Positions 44,026-53,918 of a stretch of DNA of 64,000 bases are shown here, one piece after another. This stretch comes from Thermalbibacter longus (lineage in GTDB: Bacteria; Chloroflexota; Chloroflexia; Thermomicrobiales; Thermomicrobiaceae): NCBI RefSeq assembly GCF_023806485.1, contig NZ_JAMSLR010000008.1, positions 100,528 to 164,527 of the forward strand, read 5' to 3'. The notes below the pieces were generated by a model. The model saw nothing but the letters and a program-made list of their open reading frames with translations. It was not told the DNA's origin and did no database searches. Position 1 is the first letter of the stretch; each line of letters begins with the position of its first letter. The position numbers and the translations under genes are program-made.

Positions 44026-46857
44026 ATGACCGAGACACTCAGCGTTCAGGAGATCATCGAGCAGTTCGCGGTCTTCTACCCGTTCACGTTCGACCGCTTC
44101 CAGATCGAGGCGATCGAGACCTTCCTGGCGGGCGAGTCGGTCATGATCGCGGCGCCGACCGGCACCGGGAAGACTGTGGTAGCCGAGTTCGGCGTCTACG
44201 AGTCGTTCCGGCGCGGCAGCCGGGTGATGTACACGACGCCGATCAAGGCGCTCAGCAACCAGAAGTTCCGCGATCTGCGCGCAATCTACGGCGACAACGT
44301 CGGGCTACTCACCGGTGACGTCACCGAGAACCCGGATGCGCTCATCCTGGTGATGACCACCGAGGTGCTGCGCAACATGCTGCTCCAGACTCCATGGGAG
44401 CTGGACAGTGTAGACTGCATCATCTTCGACGAGATCCACTACCTCGCTGATCCCGAGCGCGGCACCACCTGGGAAGAGTCGATCATCCTCTGCCCGGAAC
44501 ACGTGCAGCTCATCTGCCTCTCGGCGACCGTGTCGAACGCGCAGGAGATCGCCGATTGGATCAGCCGCACTCACCGGCCGATCCGGCTGATCACGCACGA
44601 CGAGCGGGCGGTACCCCTAGCACTCTACTACTTCTACGACCACAAGCTCCGCCTGGTGATCGACCACCACGGCGTCCAGGTCAACGACTTTTCCAGAGTA
44701 GGTGGAGAGATCCGGCGCCAGATCGCCCGCGGCGGGTTGACAGCCGAGCAGCGGCGCCAGGCCGAGGAGGCGGAGCCACCCCCCTGGGAGATCGTCCAGG
44801 CACTGGCCGCCGAGAACATGCTGCCGGCCATCTACTTCCTGTTCAGCCGTCGCGACTGTGAGGACTACGCCCAGCGCCTGGCCATGATGCGCGTCAACCT
44901 CGTGCGCGAGCGCTCCATCCGCGCGCGCATCGAGCAGGTGGTCGAGACGTTTCTCTCCGGCATGCGTCCGGAAGACCGCGAGCTCGCCCAGGTGCAGACG
45001 ATCGTGAGCCTCGCCCGGCAGGGCATCGGCTTCCACCATGCCGGCCTGCTACCGGTGCTCAAGCAGCTCGTCGAGGTGCTCTTCAGCCGGGGACTCATGA
45101 AGGTCGTCTTCGCCACCGACACGCTGGCACTCGGGGTGAACATGCCCGCGCGCACCGTCGTGATCGGGCGGATGACCAAGTGGGACGGCCGCCGGCGCCG
45201 GCTGCTCACGCCGAACGAGTTCCAGCAGATGGCCGGGCGAGCCGGCCGTCGGGGCATGGACGAGCGCGGTAACGTGGTCGTGCCGTACAGCCCTTGGATC
45301 CCGTTCCGCGAGGTGCTGGAAGTCGCGACCGGCGAGCTGGAGCCAGTGCGCAGCGCCTTCACCGTCCGGTACAACACCGTGCTGAACCTGTGGGATCCGC
45401 CACGCGGCGAGCGAGTACGGCATCTGCTGCTGGAAAGCCTGGCGCAGTACCAGGCCGCTCAGCGAGTACGCCAGTTGGAGGACGACATCGTCGCGATCGG
45501 CGAGCAAATCGAGCAGATCCCGCGTGGCTGCCTGATCGGGCTGGACGGCGACGAGCTGCTCTACGAGTATCGCAAGCTCGTCGCCTCGCTCAACGCCGCC
45601 CGCGGCCAGGAGCGCCGGGCAATTCAGGAGCTGAAGGCCCTCAAGGCCGACCTCGACGAGCGCCCTTGGGCAGTGCCCACCAGACCCGTCCTGCGCCGCG
45701 CCTTCAAGACGCTGCCGCTGGGCTACCCGCTACACACCCGAGAACGAGGTTGGGTTGTCTACATCGGCCGTGGCCTGCAAGGAGGCATCGGCCTCGTTCT
45801 TACGCGGGCGCACGCCGTCGAGCTCCTGACGGAATACCGGCAGATCGACTACCTGCCGGTGGGGATTGCTCCGCTCGAGCTACCAGAAGCCCTCCTCGCC
45901 GCTGAGCATCCGGTCGAGGACGCGCGCCGGCTCGTGTCCGAGGCTGAACTGGAGCGAATCTGGCAGGAATTCGAGCGACTCGAACTGCCCGATCTCGAGA
46001 GCATGATCAAAGCTCACCGCGCGAGCCTGGAGGAGCGGTTCGCGCACCAGCGCGCGCGGATCGAGGACAAGGTGCAGCGGCTGCGCGAGGAAGTCCATGA
46101 GCTGGCCCAGGCACGGCACCGCCATCCTTGCCATTCGTGCCCCCGCCGAAAGGAGCATCAGGGCTACCTGGCCACCATCGCGAGTTTGGAGCAGCGCCGA
46201 GCAGCGTTGGAGCAGCAACTCAGCCGCGAGGTGGCAAACGAGGAGCGGCGGGTGCGCGAGCTGATCCGTGGCATCCGCCAGGTGCTGGAGTACTTCGGCT
46301 ACCTGCACCACGGCTACCCCACGGCCAAGGCCGACACCCTGGCTGAGGTCTTCGACACCAACGGACTCGTCATCTGCGAAATGATCGACCGCGACTTCTT
46401 CAAGAACCTCGACCCTGCCGACACCGCCGAGATCTTCTCGTGGTTCGCCTTCGATCGCGACGCGCGCTTCGCTAACAGCTTCGTGCTCCCTACCCGGCTG
46501 GTGCTCTTGCGACGACGGATCGACAGCCTGGAACAGGAAATCTTCGAAGTCGAGCGGCGCAACGGCCTCTTTCTCACCACGGGCTATAGTTCGGGCTTCT
46601 ACGGAGCGATGCGTGCCTGGTGCCACGGCGAGACGATGGCGCGGATTCTGGAGCAGATCGAGCTCAGCGAGGGCGACATCGTCATGACCTTCAACAAGAC
46701 GCTCGACCTGATGCGCCAGGTACGGGAAATGCTCGAACACGTCATGCCCGAGCATCCGTTGCGCGCCAACCTGGAGGCGGCGGAGACCCTCGTGCGCCGT
46801 GACATCATCGAGCAGTCTCTGTTGATCGGCGTCCTGCCGGTGCCTGGCCCGGAGTAA
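44026..46857 (+). CDS. DEAD/DEAH-box RNA helicase, Ski2/Mtr4-like
   Basis: 943 aa. Motif I AAPTGTGKTVVAEF near residue 40, Ia TTPIKALSNQKF, II FDEIHYLAD (DEIH), III CLSATVSN, then the second RecA domain with ATDTLALGVNMPARTV and QMAGRAGRRGMDERG. This is the Ski2-like layout, with a long C-terminal part (from ~480) holding coiled coils, a CHSCP cluster near 705 and a DSHCT-type helical end. Members unwind structured RNA with the exosome in eukaryotes; bacterial (mostly actinobacterial/Chloroflexi) members are little studied. The 3' end overlaps lipB by 53 nt tail to tail. Confidence 0.9.
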   Translation: MTETLSVQEIIEQFAVFYPFTFDRFQIEAIETFLAGESVMIAAPTGTGKTVVAEFGVYESFRRGSRVMYTTPIKALSNQKFRDLRAIYGDNVGLLTGDVTENPDALILVMTTEVLRNMLLQTPWELDSVDCIIFDEIHYLADPERGTTWEESIILCPEHVQLICLSATVSNAQEIADWISRTHRPIRLITHDERAVPLALYYFYDHKLRLVIDHHGVQVNDFSRVGGEIRRQIARGGLTAEQRRQAEEAEPPPWEIVQALAAENMLPAIYFLFSRRDCEDYAQRLAMMRVNLVRERSIRARIEQVVETFLSGMRPEDRELAQVQTIVSLARQGIGFHHAGLLPVLKQLVEVLFSRGLMKVVFATDTLALGVNMPARTVVIGRMTKWDGRRRRLLTPNEFQQMAGRAGRRGMDERGNVVVPYSPWIPFREVLEVATGELEPVRSAFTVRYNTVLNLWDPPRGERVRHLLLESLAQYQAAQRVRQLEDDIVAIGEQIEQIPRGCLIGLDGDELLYEYRKLVASLNAARGQERRAIQELKALKADLDERPWAVPTRPVLRRAFKTLPLGYPLHTRERGWVVYIGRGLQGGIGLVLTRAHAVELLTEYRQIDYLPVGIAPLELPEALLAAEHPVEDARRLVSEAELERIWQEFERLELPDLESMIKAHRASLEERFAHQRARIEDKVQRLREEVHELAQARHRHPCHSCPRRKEHQGYLATIASLEQRRAALEQQLSREVANEERRVRELIRGIRQVLEYFGYLHHGYPTAKADTLAEVFDTNGLVICEMIDRDFFKNLDPADTAEIFSWFAFDRDARFANSFVLPTRLVLLRRRIDSLEQEIFEVERRNGLFLTTGYSSGFYGAMRAWCHGETMARILEQIELSEGDIVMTFNKTLDLMRQVREMLEHVMPEHPLRANLEAAETLVRRDIIEQSLLIGVLPVPGPE

Positions 46858-47572
46858 CCCCGGCGTGGCCCGGCACCGTGAGCTCACGGACGAGACCTGT
46901 TAATTCCGCGGCAGTCAGCCCCTCGACGACCTTCCGTCCGAAGGCGCGAGAGAAGCTTCGCAGCACTTCCGCCTCTACCTCCGCGAGCGACACCGGGGCG
47001 CCGAGCAGTTTCGCCAGAGAGGTCACGCCGCGGTCGGGAATGCCACAGGGGATCATGTACTCGAAGTACCGGAGATCGGGGTCGACGTTCAACGCGAATC
47101 CGTGATAGGTGACGCCCCGGTTCACCGCGATGCCGATGGCTGCGATCTTATCGCGCCCCACCCACACGCCTGGTCGCGCCGGATCGATCATGGCCTCGAC
47201 GCCGAAGTGAGCGAGCGCATCGATCACCGCGCGCTCCAGTCGCTCGACGAATCGGCGGACGCTCCGCTGTTCACGGCCGAGATCCAGGATCACGTAGGCG
47301 ACGAGCTGGCCCGGCCCGTGGAACGTGATATCCCCTCCACGGTCTACCGCATAGAAGCGCGCTCCGAGCACCTGGAGCATCGCGTCGTCGATCAGAAGGT
47401 TCGAGCGCTTCCCGCCGCGCCCGACGGTATAGGTCGGCGGGTGCTCCAGAAGCAGGAGGAGATCAGGAACCTGCTGCAGCCGTCGCGCCGACGCGAGCGC
47501 TCTCTGGAGCTGCCAGCACTCCAGATAGTCGATTCGCCCCAGTCGCACCGCGTGGATCGTTGCTGCAGGCAT
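46805..47572 (-). CDS. lipB: Octanoyltransferase LipB
   Basis: 255 aa. Transfers octanoyl from ACP to lipoyl domains. Visible blocks: LLLEHPPTYTVGRGG, DRGGDITFHGPGQLVAY, catalytic Lys in RDKIAAIGI and catalytic Cys in YMIPCGIPDRGVTSL. The C-terminal ~25 residues are an unconserved tail lying in the overlap with the helicase gene. ATG at 47572 is chosen (AGGTGG upstream); ATG at 47593 has no ribosome-binding site. Followed by lipA upstream in the same direction. Confidence 0.92.
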   Translation of the reverse strand: MPAATIHAVRLGRIDYLECWQLQRALASARRLQQVPDLLLLLEHPPTYTVGRGGKRSNLLIDDAMLQVLGARFYAVDRGGDITFHGPGQLVAYVILDLGREQRSVRRFVERLERAVIDALAHFGVEAMIDPARPGVWVGRDKIAAIGIAVNRGVTYHGFALNVDPDLRYFEYMIPCGIPDRGVTSLAKLLGAPVSLAEVEAEVLRSFSRAFGRKVVEGLTAAELTGLVRELTVPGHAGVTPGQAPAGRRSTETAR

Positions 47573-47619
47573 ACGTGGCCGGCCACCTCGCATTGCCGAG
47601 CGAGAATGAACTCGTTTCG

Positions 47620-48531
47620 CTAGGACTCACCAGTCTGGCCGAGCCGCCGCTGCCGGAACGCTGCGACCTGCTCGCCAGCTCGGTAGGACGAGCGCACCAG
47701 CGGCCCCGCCTCTACGTGACCGAAGCCGAGTTCGTAGCCGATCGCGCGCAGCTCGTCGAACTCTTCCGGCAGGTAGTAGCGATCGAGCGGGTAGTGGCGC
47801 GGCGTCGGCGGTAGATACTGCCCGATCGTCAGAATGCCGACGTCGCGTTCCCGGAGGTCGCGCATGACCTGGACGAGTTCCTCCTTCGTCTCGCCCATGC
47901 CGACGATCACCCCGGACTTGGTGATGATCTCCGGATCAATCGCCTTGACCTGGCTGAAGAGCTCCAGGCTCCACTCGTAGCGATCCCAAGGCTGGATCTT
48001 TCGGAACAGCCGGGGAACAGTCTCCACATTGTGGGCAATGACGTCCGGTCTCGCCTCGACGACCAGTCGCAGTGCCTGCCAGTTACCTTGGAAGTCAGGG
48101 ATCAGCACCTCGATGCCGCACTCCGGCAACCGGCGGCGAATCTCGCGAATCGTCGCGGCGAAGATACTGGCCCCGCCGTCGGGCAGATCGTCGCGGTTGA
48201 CCGACGTGATCACCGCGAAATCGAGGCCCATCGCCGCGATCGCCTCGGCCACGCGGACAGGCTCCTCGTAGTCGACAATGCTCGAGCGCCCCCACCGCAC
48301 GTTGCAGAAGCGACAAGCGCGGGTACAGAGATCACCCAGAATCATCACCGTGGCGGTGCGCTGGTTCCAGCACTCGTAGATGTTCGGGCAGCGCGCCTCC
48401 TCGCAGACGGTGTGGAGCGAGAGCCCCCGCATGATCCGCTTGAGGTCGCGGAAGTTCTCCCCGTGCTCCCGGCGCACTTTGAACCAATCGGGCTTCTTCT
48501 GCAGGAGAATCGGCTGAATCGTCCGCGCCAC
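47620..48531 (-). CDS. lipA: Lipoyl synthase LipA
   Basis: 303 aa radical SAM enzyme that inserts two sulfurs into octanoyl chains. The auxiliary cluster cysteines are in CEEARCPNIYEC, the radical SAM CxxxCxxC in CTRACRFCNV, and the C-terminal RSSYRAGE Ser ligand is present. GTG at 48531 has GGAG 7 nt upstream, better than the first GTG at 48546. It precedes lipB in the transcript. Lipoylated GcvH would work with the gcvPB product encoded at 52 kb. Confidence 0.95.
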   Translation of the reverse strand: MARTIQPILLQKKPDWFKVRREHGENFRDLKRIMRGLSLHTVCEEARCPNIYECWNQRTATVMILGDLCTRACRFCNVRWGRSSIVDYEEPVRVAEAIAAMGLDFAVITSVNRDDLPDGGASIFAATIREIRRRLPECGIEVLIPDFQGNWQALRLVVEARPDVIAHNVETVPRLFRKIQPWDRYEWSLELFSQVKAIDPEIITKSGVIVGMGETKEELVQVMRDLRERDVGILTIGQYLPPTPRHYPLDRYYLPEEFDELRAIGYELGFGHVEAGPLVRSSYRAGEQVAAFRQRRLGQTGES

Positions 48532-48630
48532 GTCCCCGCTCCTCACCTGCGTTCACCATCACGCCTCGCGGGCGGGCACACCAGGAAGCTCCAGGAGAAC
48601 TCTAGCACGAGATCCGAGCGTGCATCCGCG

Positions 48631-49050
48631 TCAATCCTCATCGCGCAGTGTGGAAAGGACTCGCGCGTCCACGTCCTCACCCAGCGCCAGCCCGTTGATC
48701 ATCACGCTGATACCAGTGAAGTAGTGCAGCACCGCCAGCGCCTCGATGAGCTGGGCACTGGTGATACCGAGCCTCTTCAGTCGGGCGGTATGCACCTTGA
48801 TCCCGAACTGGTTGTTCGCCAGCGTGACAGCCGCCCAGGCTAGCCACTCCTTCAGCTCCGGAGACAGCTCCCCCTCATCCATGATGCGGGCACGCTGCTC
48901 GACGAGCGCTTCGAGGACGACGGGATTGTGAGCGAATGCCTTGTACGCGTTCGGCACCTGCCCCGCACCGAAACTGGCCTTGATTCGGTCGTAGGGGCGC
49001 CGAACCGGCTCTGGTGCGTCCTGCTCGTCGATCAAACGGACGGTCGCCAT
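48631..49050 (-). CDS. Carboxymuconolactone decarboxylase/AhpD-like protein lacking the CxxC
   Basis: 139 aa all-helical protein of the AhpD/CMD fold (LSPELKEWLAWAAVTLANNQFGIKVHTARLKRLGI). The family active site CxxCxxxH appears here as NQFGIKVH: both cysteines are gone and His remains, so peroxidase/disulfide chemistry is unlikely. ATG at 49050 has AAGGAG 11 nt upstream. Lies between lipA and a GNAT gene on the same strand. Confidence 0.8.
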   Translation of the reverse strand: MATVRLIDEQDAPEPVRRPYDRIKASFGAGQVPNAYKAFAHNPVVLEALVEQRARIMDEGELSPELKEWLAWAAVTLANNQFGIKVHTARLKRLGITSAQLIEALAVLHYFTGISVMINGLALGEDVDARVLSTLRDED

Positions 49051-49123
49051 CGCGCTGACGTCTCCTTCCCCGTGCTCTATCCGTGGAACCAGCCGCCCGA
49101 CGGGCGGGAACCGCCGAGCGCAG

Positions 49124-49612
49124 TTACCTGCGTTCGGGCCGGGATTTGAGATCCAGGATCATCACCTGGTGCTCGATATGGCCCATGTAGAAGCGTCGCC
49201 CTACTGGTTCGAAACCGAGCCTACGATAGAAGTCCAGCGCGTGCGTCTGCGCGTTGAGCGTGACGTAGCGCGCTCCCTGCGCCTGGCTCCAGTGGATCAA
49301 GTGCTCCATGATGGCTCGCCCCGCGCCATGTCGCCGGTATGGTGCGAGCACCGCCACCCAGGCGACCTGCGCCTCGTCACCGAAGAGCGTTACCCGCCCG
49401 GTTCCCACCGGCCGCTCATCGATGAAGGCAAGCACGTTCAGGCTGAAGGCGTCGTCAGGGTCGTCGCGCACGTAGGGAGTAAGCTGTTGCTCGTGGTGAA
49501 AGACTTCATCTCGGATGGCGTAAACCGACTCTAAATCCTCCGCTGTGCGCACGGCCCGGATCTGTATCGCCGGCCGGGGCTCGCTCGTGGTCGCGTCCTT
49601 CAGCACGGTCAC
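49124..49612 (-). CDS. GNAT family N-acetyltransferase (ElaA-like)
   Basis: 162 aa. YAIRDEVFHHEQQLTPYVRDDPDD at the N-terminus and acetyl-CoA loop VAVLAPYRRHGAGRAIMEHL, then LNAQTHALDFYRRLGF. Resembles ElaA-type acetyltransferases; substrate unknown. The GTG start overlaps the argH stop (GTGA) with GGAG 7 nt upstream, so it is coupled to argH. In some bacteria such a gene supplies N-acetylglutamate, but that is only a thought here. Confidence 0.83.
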   Translation of the reverse strand: MTVLKDATTSEPRPAIQIRAVRTAEDLESVYAIRDEVFHHEQQLTPYVRDDPDDAFSLNVLAFIDERPVGTGRVTLFGDEAQVAWVAVLAPYRRHGAGRAIMEHLIHWSQAQGARYVTLNAQTHALDFYRRLGFEPVGRRFYMGHIEHQVMILDLKSRPERR

Positions 49613-51087
49613 AGGGCCGCTCCAGCCAGGAGCCGGGATTCGGCTGCTGCCAGCCTCTGCCGTTCAGCCTCGATCCAGGCGACTTCCTCGGCTAGTCGCG
49701 CAACCGCCTGTTCGAGTGCCCGGCTGACCTGCCCTGGCCCGGTACCCCCGGGAATCTCGCGGGCGCGGATAGCGTCCCAGACGGTCAGCGGGGGCCGGCT
49801 CTCGGCCAGCAGCGGGTGGAACTGGCTCCACTCGGCCGGCGTGAGGTCGGGGAAGTCCTTCTTGTGCGCCTCGCAGTAGGCCACGACCCGGCCGACGAGT
49901 TCGTGCGCCTCGCGGAACGGCATCCCCTGGCGCACCAGGTGATCAGCGAGATCTGTCGCCAGGCTGAAGCTTCCAGCCGCTGCCTCGGCCATCCGATCAG
50001 TGCGGAAACGGAGAGTGCGCAACATCGGCGGCAGTACCTGGAGGATAAGAGCCACGGTGTCGAAGGCGTCGAAAACCCCCTCCTTGTCCTCCTGAAGATC
50101 CTTGTTGTAAGCGAGTGGCAACCCCTTCAGCACAGTCGCGAGACCAGTCAAATGACCGAGTACCCGACCGGTCTTGGCACGGATCAGCTCGGCGACATCC
50201 GGGTTCTTCTTTTGCGGCATGATGCTGCTGCCGGTCGCATAGGCGTCGTCGATCTCAACGAAGCCGAATTCGCCGGTCGACCAGAGGATCAGCTCTTCCG
50301 CCAACCGCGAAAGGTGCGTCATCAATAGGCTGAGGGCCGCGAGAAACTCGAGCACGAAGTCGCGATCGGACACCGCGTCGAGACTGTTCTCGCAGATGCC
50401 GTCCATCGCCAGCAGATCAGCAACGTACTGGCGGTCGACGGGATAGGTCACACCGGCGAGAGCTCCGCTGCCGAGCGGGCTGCGGTTGACACGACCATAC
50501 AGATCGCGCAGCCGCTCGAGATCGCGAAACAGCATCGCCACATAGGCGTGCAGGTGGTGCGCGAGCAGGACCGGCTGCGCTCGCTGGAGGTGCGTGTAGC
50601 CCGGCATCACCGTCTCGCGATGCCTTCCAGCCAGGTCGAGGAGCGCTTGGACAACCTCACTGATCCCCTTGCTCACCACCAGAATCGCATCGCGGGTCCA
50701 GAGGCGTAGGTCGAGCGCGACTTGATCGTTCCGGCTGCGAGCGGTATGGAGCCGGCCGGCGGCCGGACCGATCAGCTCTCGCAGGCGGCGCTCCACGCTG
50801 AGGTGGATATCCTCGTCTTCGAGGCGGAACTCGAACTCTCCCTGCTGGATCTCGCGCAGGATGATCCCCAGCCCCTCGACGATCGCGACCGCGTCGATCT
50901 CGGGGATGATGCCCTGCCGCGCCAGCATCTGCACGTGGGCCAGTGAGCCCAGAATGTCGTGGTAGGCCAGACGACGGTCGAACGAGATCGACGCATTGAG
51001 CTCGTCGACCAGCCGGTCGGTCGGCTTGCTGAATCGTCCACCCCACAGCTTGAAGGATGACAACGGTTGTTCTGGTGACTCTCTCAA
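49609..51087 (-). CDS. argH: Argininosuccinate lyase
   Basis: 492 aa. FKLWGGRFSKPTD at the start, HTARSRNDQVALD, YTHLQRAQPVL and the fumarase/aspartase signature GSSIMPQKKNPDVAELIRAKTGR. It splits argininosuccinate to arginine and fumarate. A TTG at 51087 with AGGAG 8 nt upstream is preferred; another TTG at 51063 starts directly before the conserved region. No other arg genes are in view. The C-terminal ~20 residues are Glu/Ala/Arg-rich. Confidence 0.92.
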   Translation of the reverse strand: MRESPEQPLSSFKLWGGRFSKPTDRLVDELNASISFDRRLAYHDILGSLAHVQMLARQGIIPEIDAVAIVEGLGIILREIQQGEFEFRLEDEDIHLSVERRLRELIGPAAGRLHTARSRNDQVALDLRLWTRDAILVVSKGISEVVQALLDLAGRHRETVMPGYTHLQRAQPVLLAHHLHAYVAMLFRDLERLRDLYGRVNRSPLGSGALAGVTYPVDRQYVADLLAMDGICENSLDAVSDRDFVLEFLAALSLLMTHLSRLAEELILWSTGEFGFVEIDDAYATGSSIMPQKKNPDVAELIRAKTGRVLGHLTGLATVLKGLPLAYNKDLQEDKEGVFDAFDTVALILQVLPPMLRTLRFRTDRMAEAAAGSFSLATDLADHLVRQGMPFREAHELVGRVVAYCEAHKKDFPDLTPAEWSQFHPLLAESRPPLTVWDAIRAREIPGGTGPGQVSRALEQAVARLAEEVAWIEAERQRLAAAESRLLAGAAL

Positions 51088-51148
51088 GTCCGGCGCTCCT
51101 CGCTCCTTCTGTGCTCTCTTCGCTTCCCGCCCAGCCCCACCGGCGGAG

Positions 51149-52120
51149 TCAGGACGCTGTGACCAGTGGCTGACCGGATTGATCGACCGGTACGACCGGT
51201 GAACCGGGCTCAGGCCCGGCAGCGTCCCTACCCTCGGCAGCCAGTACCCTTCGCAGCGCCACGATGGCGACCTCGAGCATGCCATCGTCCGGCTCGCGCG
51301 TGGTCAACCGCTGGAGCGCGATGCTAGGCCAGGTGACGAATCGCACGACCCGGTAACGATAATGGGCAGCCGTCCACCTGATGAACTCGTAGGCGAGCGC
51401 GGCGATAACCGGCACCAGGACGATCCGTGAGAGCACTCGCCAAACCAGTGGCGGCCGGCCGAGCAGGGCAAAGACGAGTATGGAGATGAGCACAACGATA
51501 AGAATGAACCCGGTACCGCAGCGCGGGTGAAGCAGGCTATGATGGCGCACAGTCTCGACCGTGAGTGGTTGCCGCGCCTCGTAAGCGTTGATCGCTTTGT
51601 GCTCCGCTCCGTGATAGCCGAACACGCGACGGATATCCGACATCTGGCCGATCAGCCCCAGGTACCCGATGAGCACCGCTAGCCGAATCATCCCCTCGGC
51701 GAGGTTGCTCAGCAAGTCGCTAGCGATCCAACGATCTGCCAGGCTTACGACCGCGAGCGGTGCCACGAAGAAGAGCCCAATAGAGAACAGGAGCGACACT
51801 GCGACGGTCAGCCACAGAAGGCTAGTGGCCTGGCCCGGCGCGCTGCGCCCCTCCGCACTCGGCTGTTCCGCGACCAGGCTCACATTGGCCGAAAACACCA
51901 GAGCCCGCATCCCGAGCACGAGCGTGTCCCAGAGCACGAAGACGCCACGCACCAGCGGGATACTCCGCATTCGCTGGGCGAGCGTGGCCGGGCTCAGTGG
52001 TTCGTGCCAAACGGCTATCTCCCCGCTGGGCAAGCGGACGGCAACCGCCATATCGCGGCGGCCACGCATCATCACTCCTTCCAGCACCGCCTGGCCGCCA
52101 TACACGCGTTGCTCAGCCAT
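51149..52120 (-). CDS. DUF1385 membrane protein (YqhQ-like)
   Basis: 323 aa. VYGGQAVLEGVMMRGRRDMAVAVR opening and FGYHGAEHKAINAYEA and LLHPRCGTGF blocks define DUF1385; the conserved His/Glu/Cys suggest a metal site. About four transmembrane helices. Family function unknown. Gene lies 61 nt upstream of argH on the same strand and diverges from gcvPB. Confidence 0.87.
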   Translation of the reverse strand: MAEQRVYGGQAVLEGVMMRGRRDMAVAVRLPSGEIAVWHEPLSPATLAQRMRSIPLVRGVFVLWDTLVLGMRALVFSANVSLVAEQPSAEGRSAPGQATSLLWLTVAVSLLFSIGLFFVAPLAVVSLADRWIASDLLSNLAEGMIRLAVLIGYLGLIGQMSDIRRVFGYHGAEHKAINAYEARQPLTVETVRHHSLLHPRCGTGFILIVVLISILVFALLGRPPLVWRVLSRIVLVPVIAALAYEFIRWTAAHYRYRVVRFVTWPSIALQRLTTREPDDGMLEVAIVALRRVLAAEGRDAAGPEPGSPVVPVDQSGQPLVTAS

Positions 52121-52284
52121 GAAGCCTCACCTCACGGTTGTACGAGGAGCGGTCTGGATAATCGCTCTGGCCGGTGATTCTACCAGACCGGTTCGGAGCC
52201 AGCGGCTGCCGATTGCCCGGCTTTCGCGCTGGTGATACGCTTTTTGCGAACATCGTGGAGAGCCGCTGGGTGGAGGGGCCGTCG

Positions 52285-53760
52285 ATGCGTGTCGAACCGT
52301 TGATCTTCGAGTTGAGCAAACCAGGGCGTCATGGTGTCTCGGTGCCTGATCTCGATGTCCCCGAGGCACCGGTCCCCGATGAGCTGATCCGGGAGGAACT
52401 GCCGCTTCCGGAAGTCAGCGAGATCGACGTTATCCGGCATTTTACGCGCCTTTCCCAGCTCAACCATGCCGTCGACATCGACATGTACCCTCTCGGCTCC
52501 TGCACGATGAAGTACAACCCGAAGATCAACGAGGTCGTCGCGCGCCTGCCTGGCTTCGCCCAGATCCACCCGCTACAGGACCCGCGCACTGTGCAGGGCG
52601 CGCTGGAACTGATGTATCGCCTCCAGTGCTACCTGGCCGAGATCGCCGGCTTCGATGCCGTCACGCTCCAGCCCGCCGCTGGCGCCCACGGTGAGCTGAC
52701 CGGAATCCTCATCGCCCGTGCCTACTTCGACAGCATCGGCGACCACCGGCGCACGACCGTTCTCATCCCCGACTCCGCACATGGCACCAACCCGGCGACG
52801 GCCGCCATGGCCGGCTTCAAGGTCGTCGAGGTGAAGTCGGACAAGCGCGGCAATGTCGATATCGACGAGCTACGTCGACTGGCCGGCCCGGATACCGCGG
52901 CGCTGATGATCACGAATCCCAACACGCTCGGCCTATGGGATGAGCACATCGACGAGATCGTCGAGATCATCCACGGCGTCGGGGGGTTGGTCTACAACGA
53001 CGGGGCGAACTTCAACGCGATCCTGGGCATAGCCCGGCCTGGCGACCTCGGCGTCGACATCATGCACTTCAACCTGCACAAGACCTTCTCGACCCCTCAT
53101 GGTGGGGGCGGCCCGGGTTCCGGCCCAGTTGGCGTGAAGGCACATCTGGCCAGATTTCTTCCGGGACCGGTCGTGGCGCGGAACGAGGGGGGCGATCCAG
53201 AGTACACCTGGGCTTGGCCGGAGGCCTCCATCGGAAAGATCCACTCGTTCCACGGAAACTTCGGCATGCATGTTCGCGCCTATACCTACATCCGCATGCA
53301 TGGATCCGAGGGGCTTCGGCAGGTTAGCGAGGACGCCGTCCTTGCCGCCAACTACCTGCTGGCACGCCTGCGTCAGGCCTACGACCTTCCGTACGACCGC
53401 ACGTGCATGCACGAGTTCGTCCTATCGGCCACACGGCAGAAGCAGCGCGGTGTTCGTGCCATGGACATCGCCAAGCGCCTGCTCGACTTCGGCTTCCACC
53501 CCCCAACGGTCTATTTCCCGCTGATCGTGCCCGAGGCGTTGATGATCGAGCCGACCGAGACCGAGAGCATCGAGACACTCGATGCATTCGCGACCGCCAT
53601 GCTCCAGATCGCCGATGAAGTGGAGCGCGAACCTGAGCACGTCCAGCATGCGCCACATCGCACGTTCTACAAGCGGCTGGATGAGGTGCGGGCAAACCGG
53701 GAACTGAACCTTCGCTGGGACCCGCAGCAGAGCGCGCCGCTCCCCGCAGCAGCGGACTGA
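52285..53760 (+). CDS. gcvPB: Glycine dehydrogenase (aminomethyl-transferring) subunit 2
   Basis: 491 aa PLP enzyme, the C-terminal half of the two-subunit P protein of the glycine cleavage system. [48 protein letters not shown] and the PLP-Lys block [21 protein letters not shown] are diagnostic. ATG at 52285 has GGAGGGG upstream; longer readings have no family similarity. gcvPA, gcvT and gcvH are not within the window, so this subunit is separated from its partners. Confidence 0.93.
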   Translation: MRVEPLIFELSKPGRHGVSVPDLDVPEAPVPDELIREELPLPEVSEIDVIRHFTRLSQLNHAVDIDMYPLGSCTMKYNPKINEVVARLPGFAQIHPLQDPRTVQGALELMYRLQCYLAEIAGFDAVTLQPAAGAHGELTGILIARAYFDSIGDHRRTTVLIPDSAHGTNPATAAMAGFKVVEVKSDKRGNVDIDELRRLAGPDTAALMITNPNTLGLWDEHIDEIVEIIHGVGGLVYNDGANFNAILGIARPGDLGVDIMHFNLHKTFSTPHGGGGPGSGPVGVKAHLARFLPGPVVARNEGGDPEYTWAWPEASIGKIHSFHGNFGMHVRAYTYIRMHGSEGLRQVSEDAVLAANYLLARLRQAYDLPYDRTCMHEFVLSATRQKQRGVRAMDIAKRLLDFGFHPPTVYFPLIVPEALMIEPTETESIETLDAFATAMLQIADEVEREPEHVQHAPHRTFYKRLDEVRANRELNLRWDPQQSAPLPAAAD

Positions 53761-53866
53761 GCTCGCCTCGTCCTGTCTAAGCCACCACCTCGCCGTCAGG
53801 ATCGCCGGCGACCGATATACAGTCGCCCTGGCGCCGTCGAATAGCCTTATGGCAAAATGCCAGCCA

Positions 53867-53884
53867 GGCGAGACGCGTCTCGCC
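53867..53884. promoter_or_regulatory. Perfect 18-bp palindrome upstream of the ferritin-like gene
   Basis: GGCGAGACGCGTCTCGCC, a perfect 18-bp dyad 35 nt before the ATG. It lacks a T-run, so an operator is more likely than a terminator. Confidence 0.5.
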
Positions 53885-53918
53885 CTGATGAGAGAGCATA
53901 CGGAGGGAGCGCGTTCGG

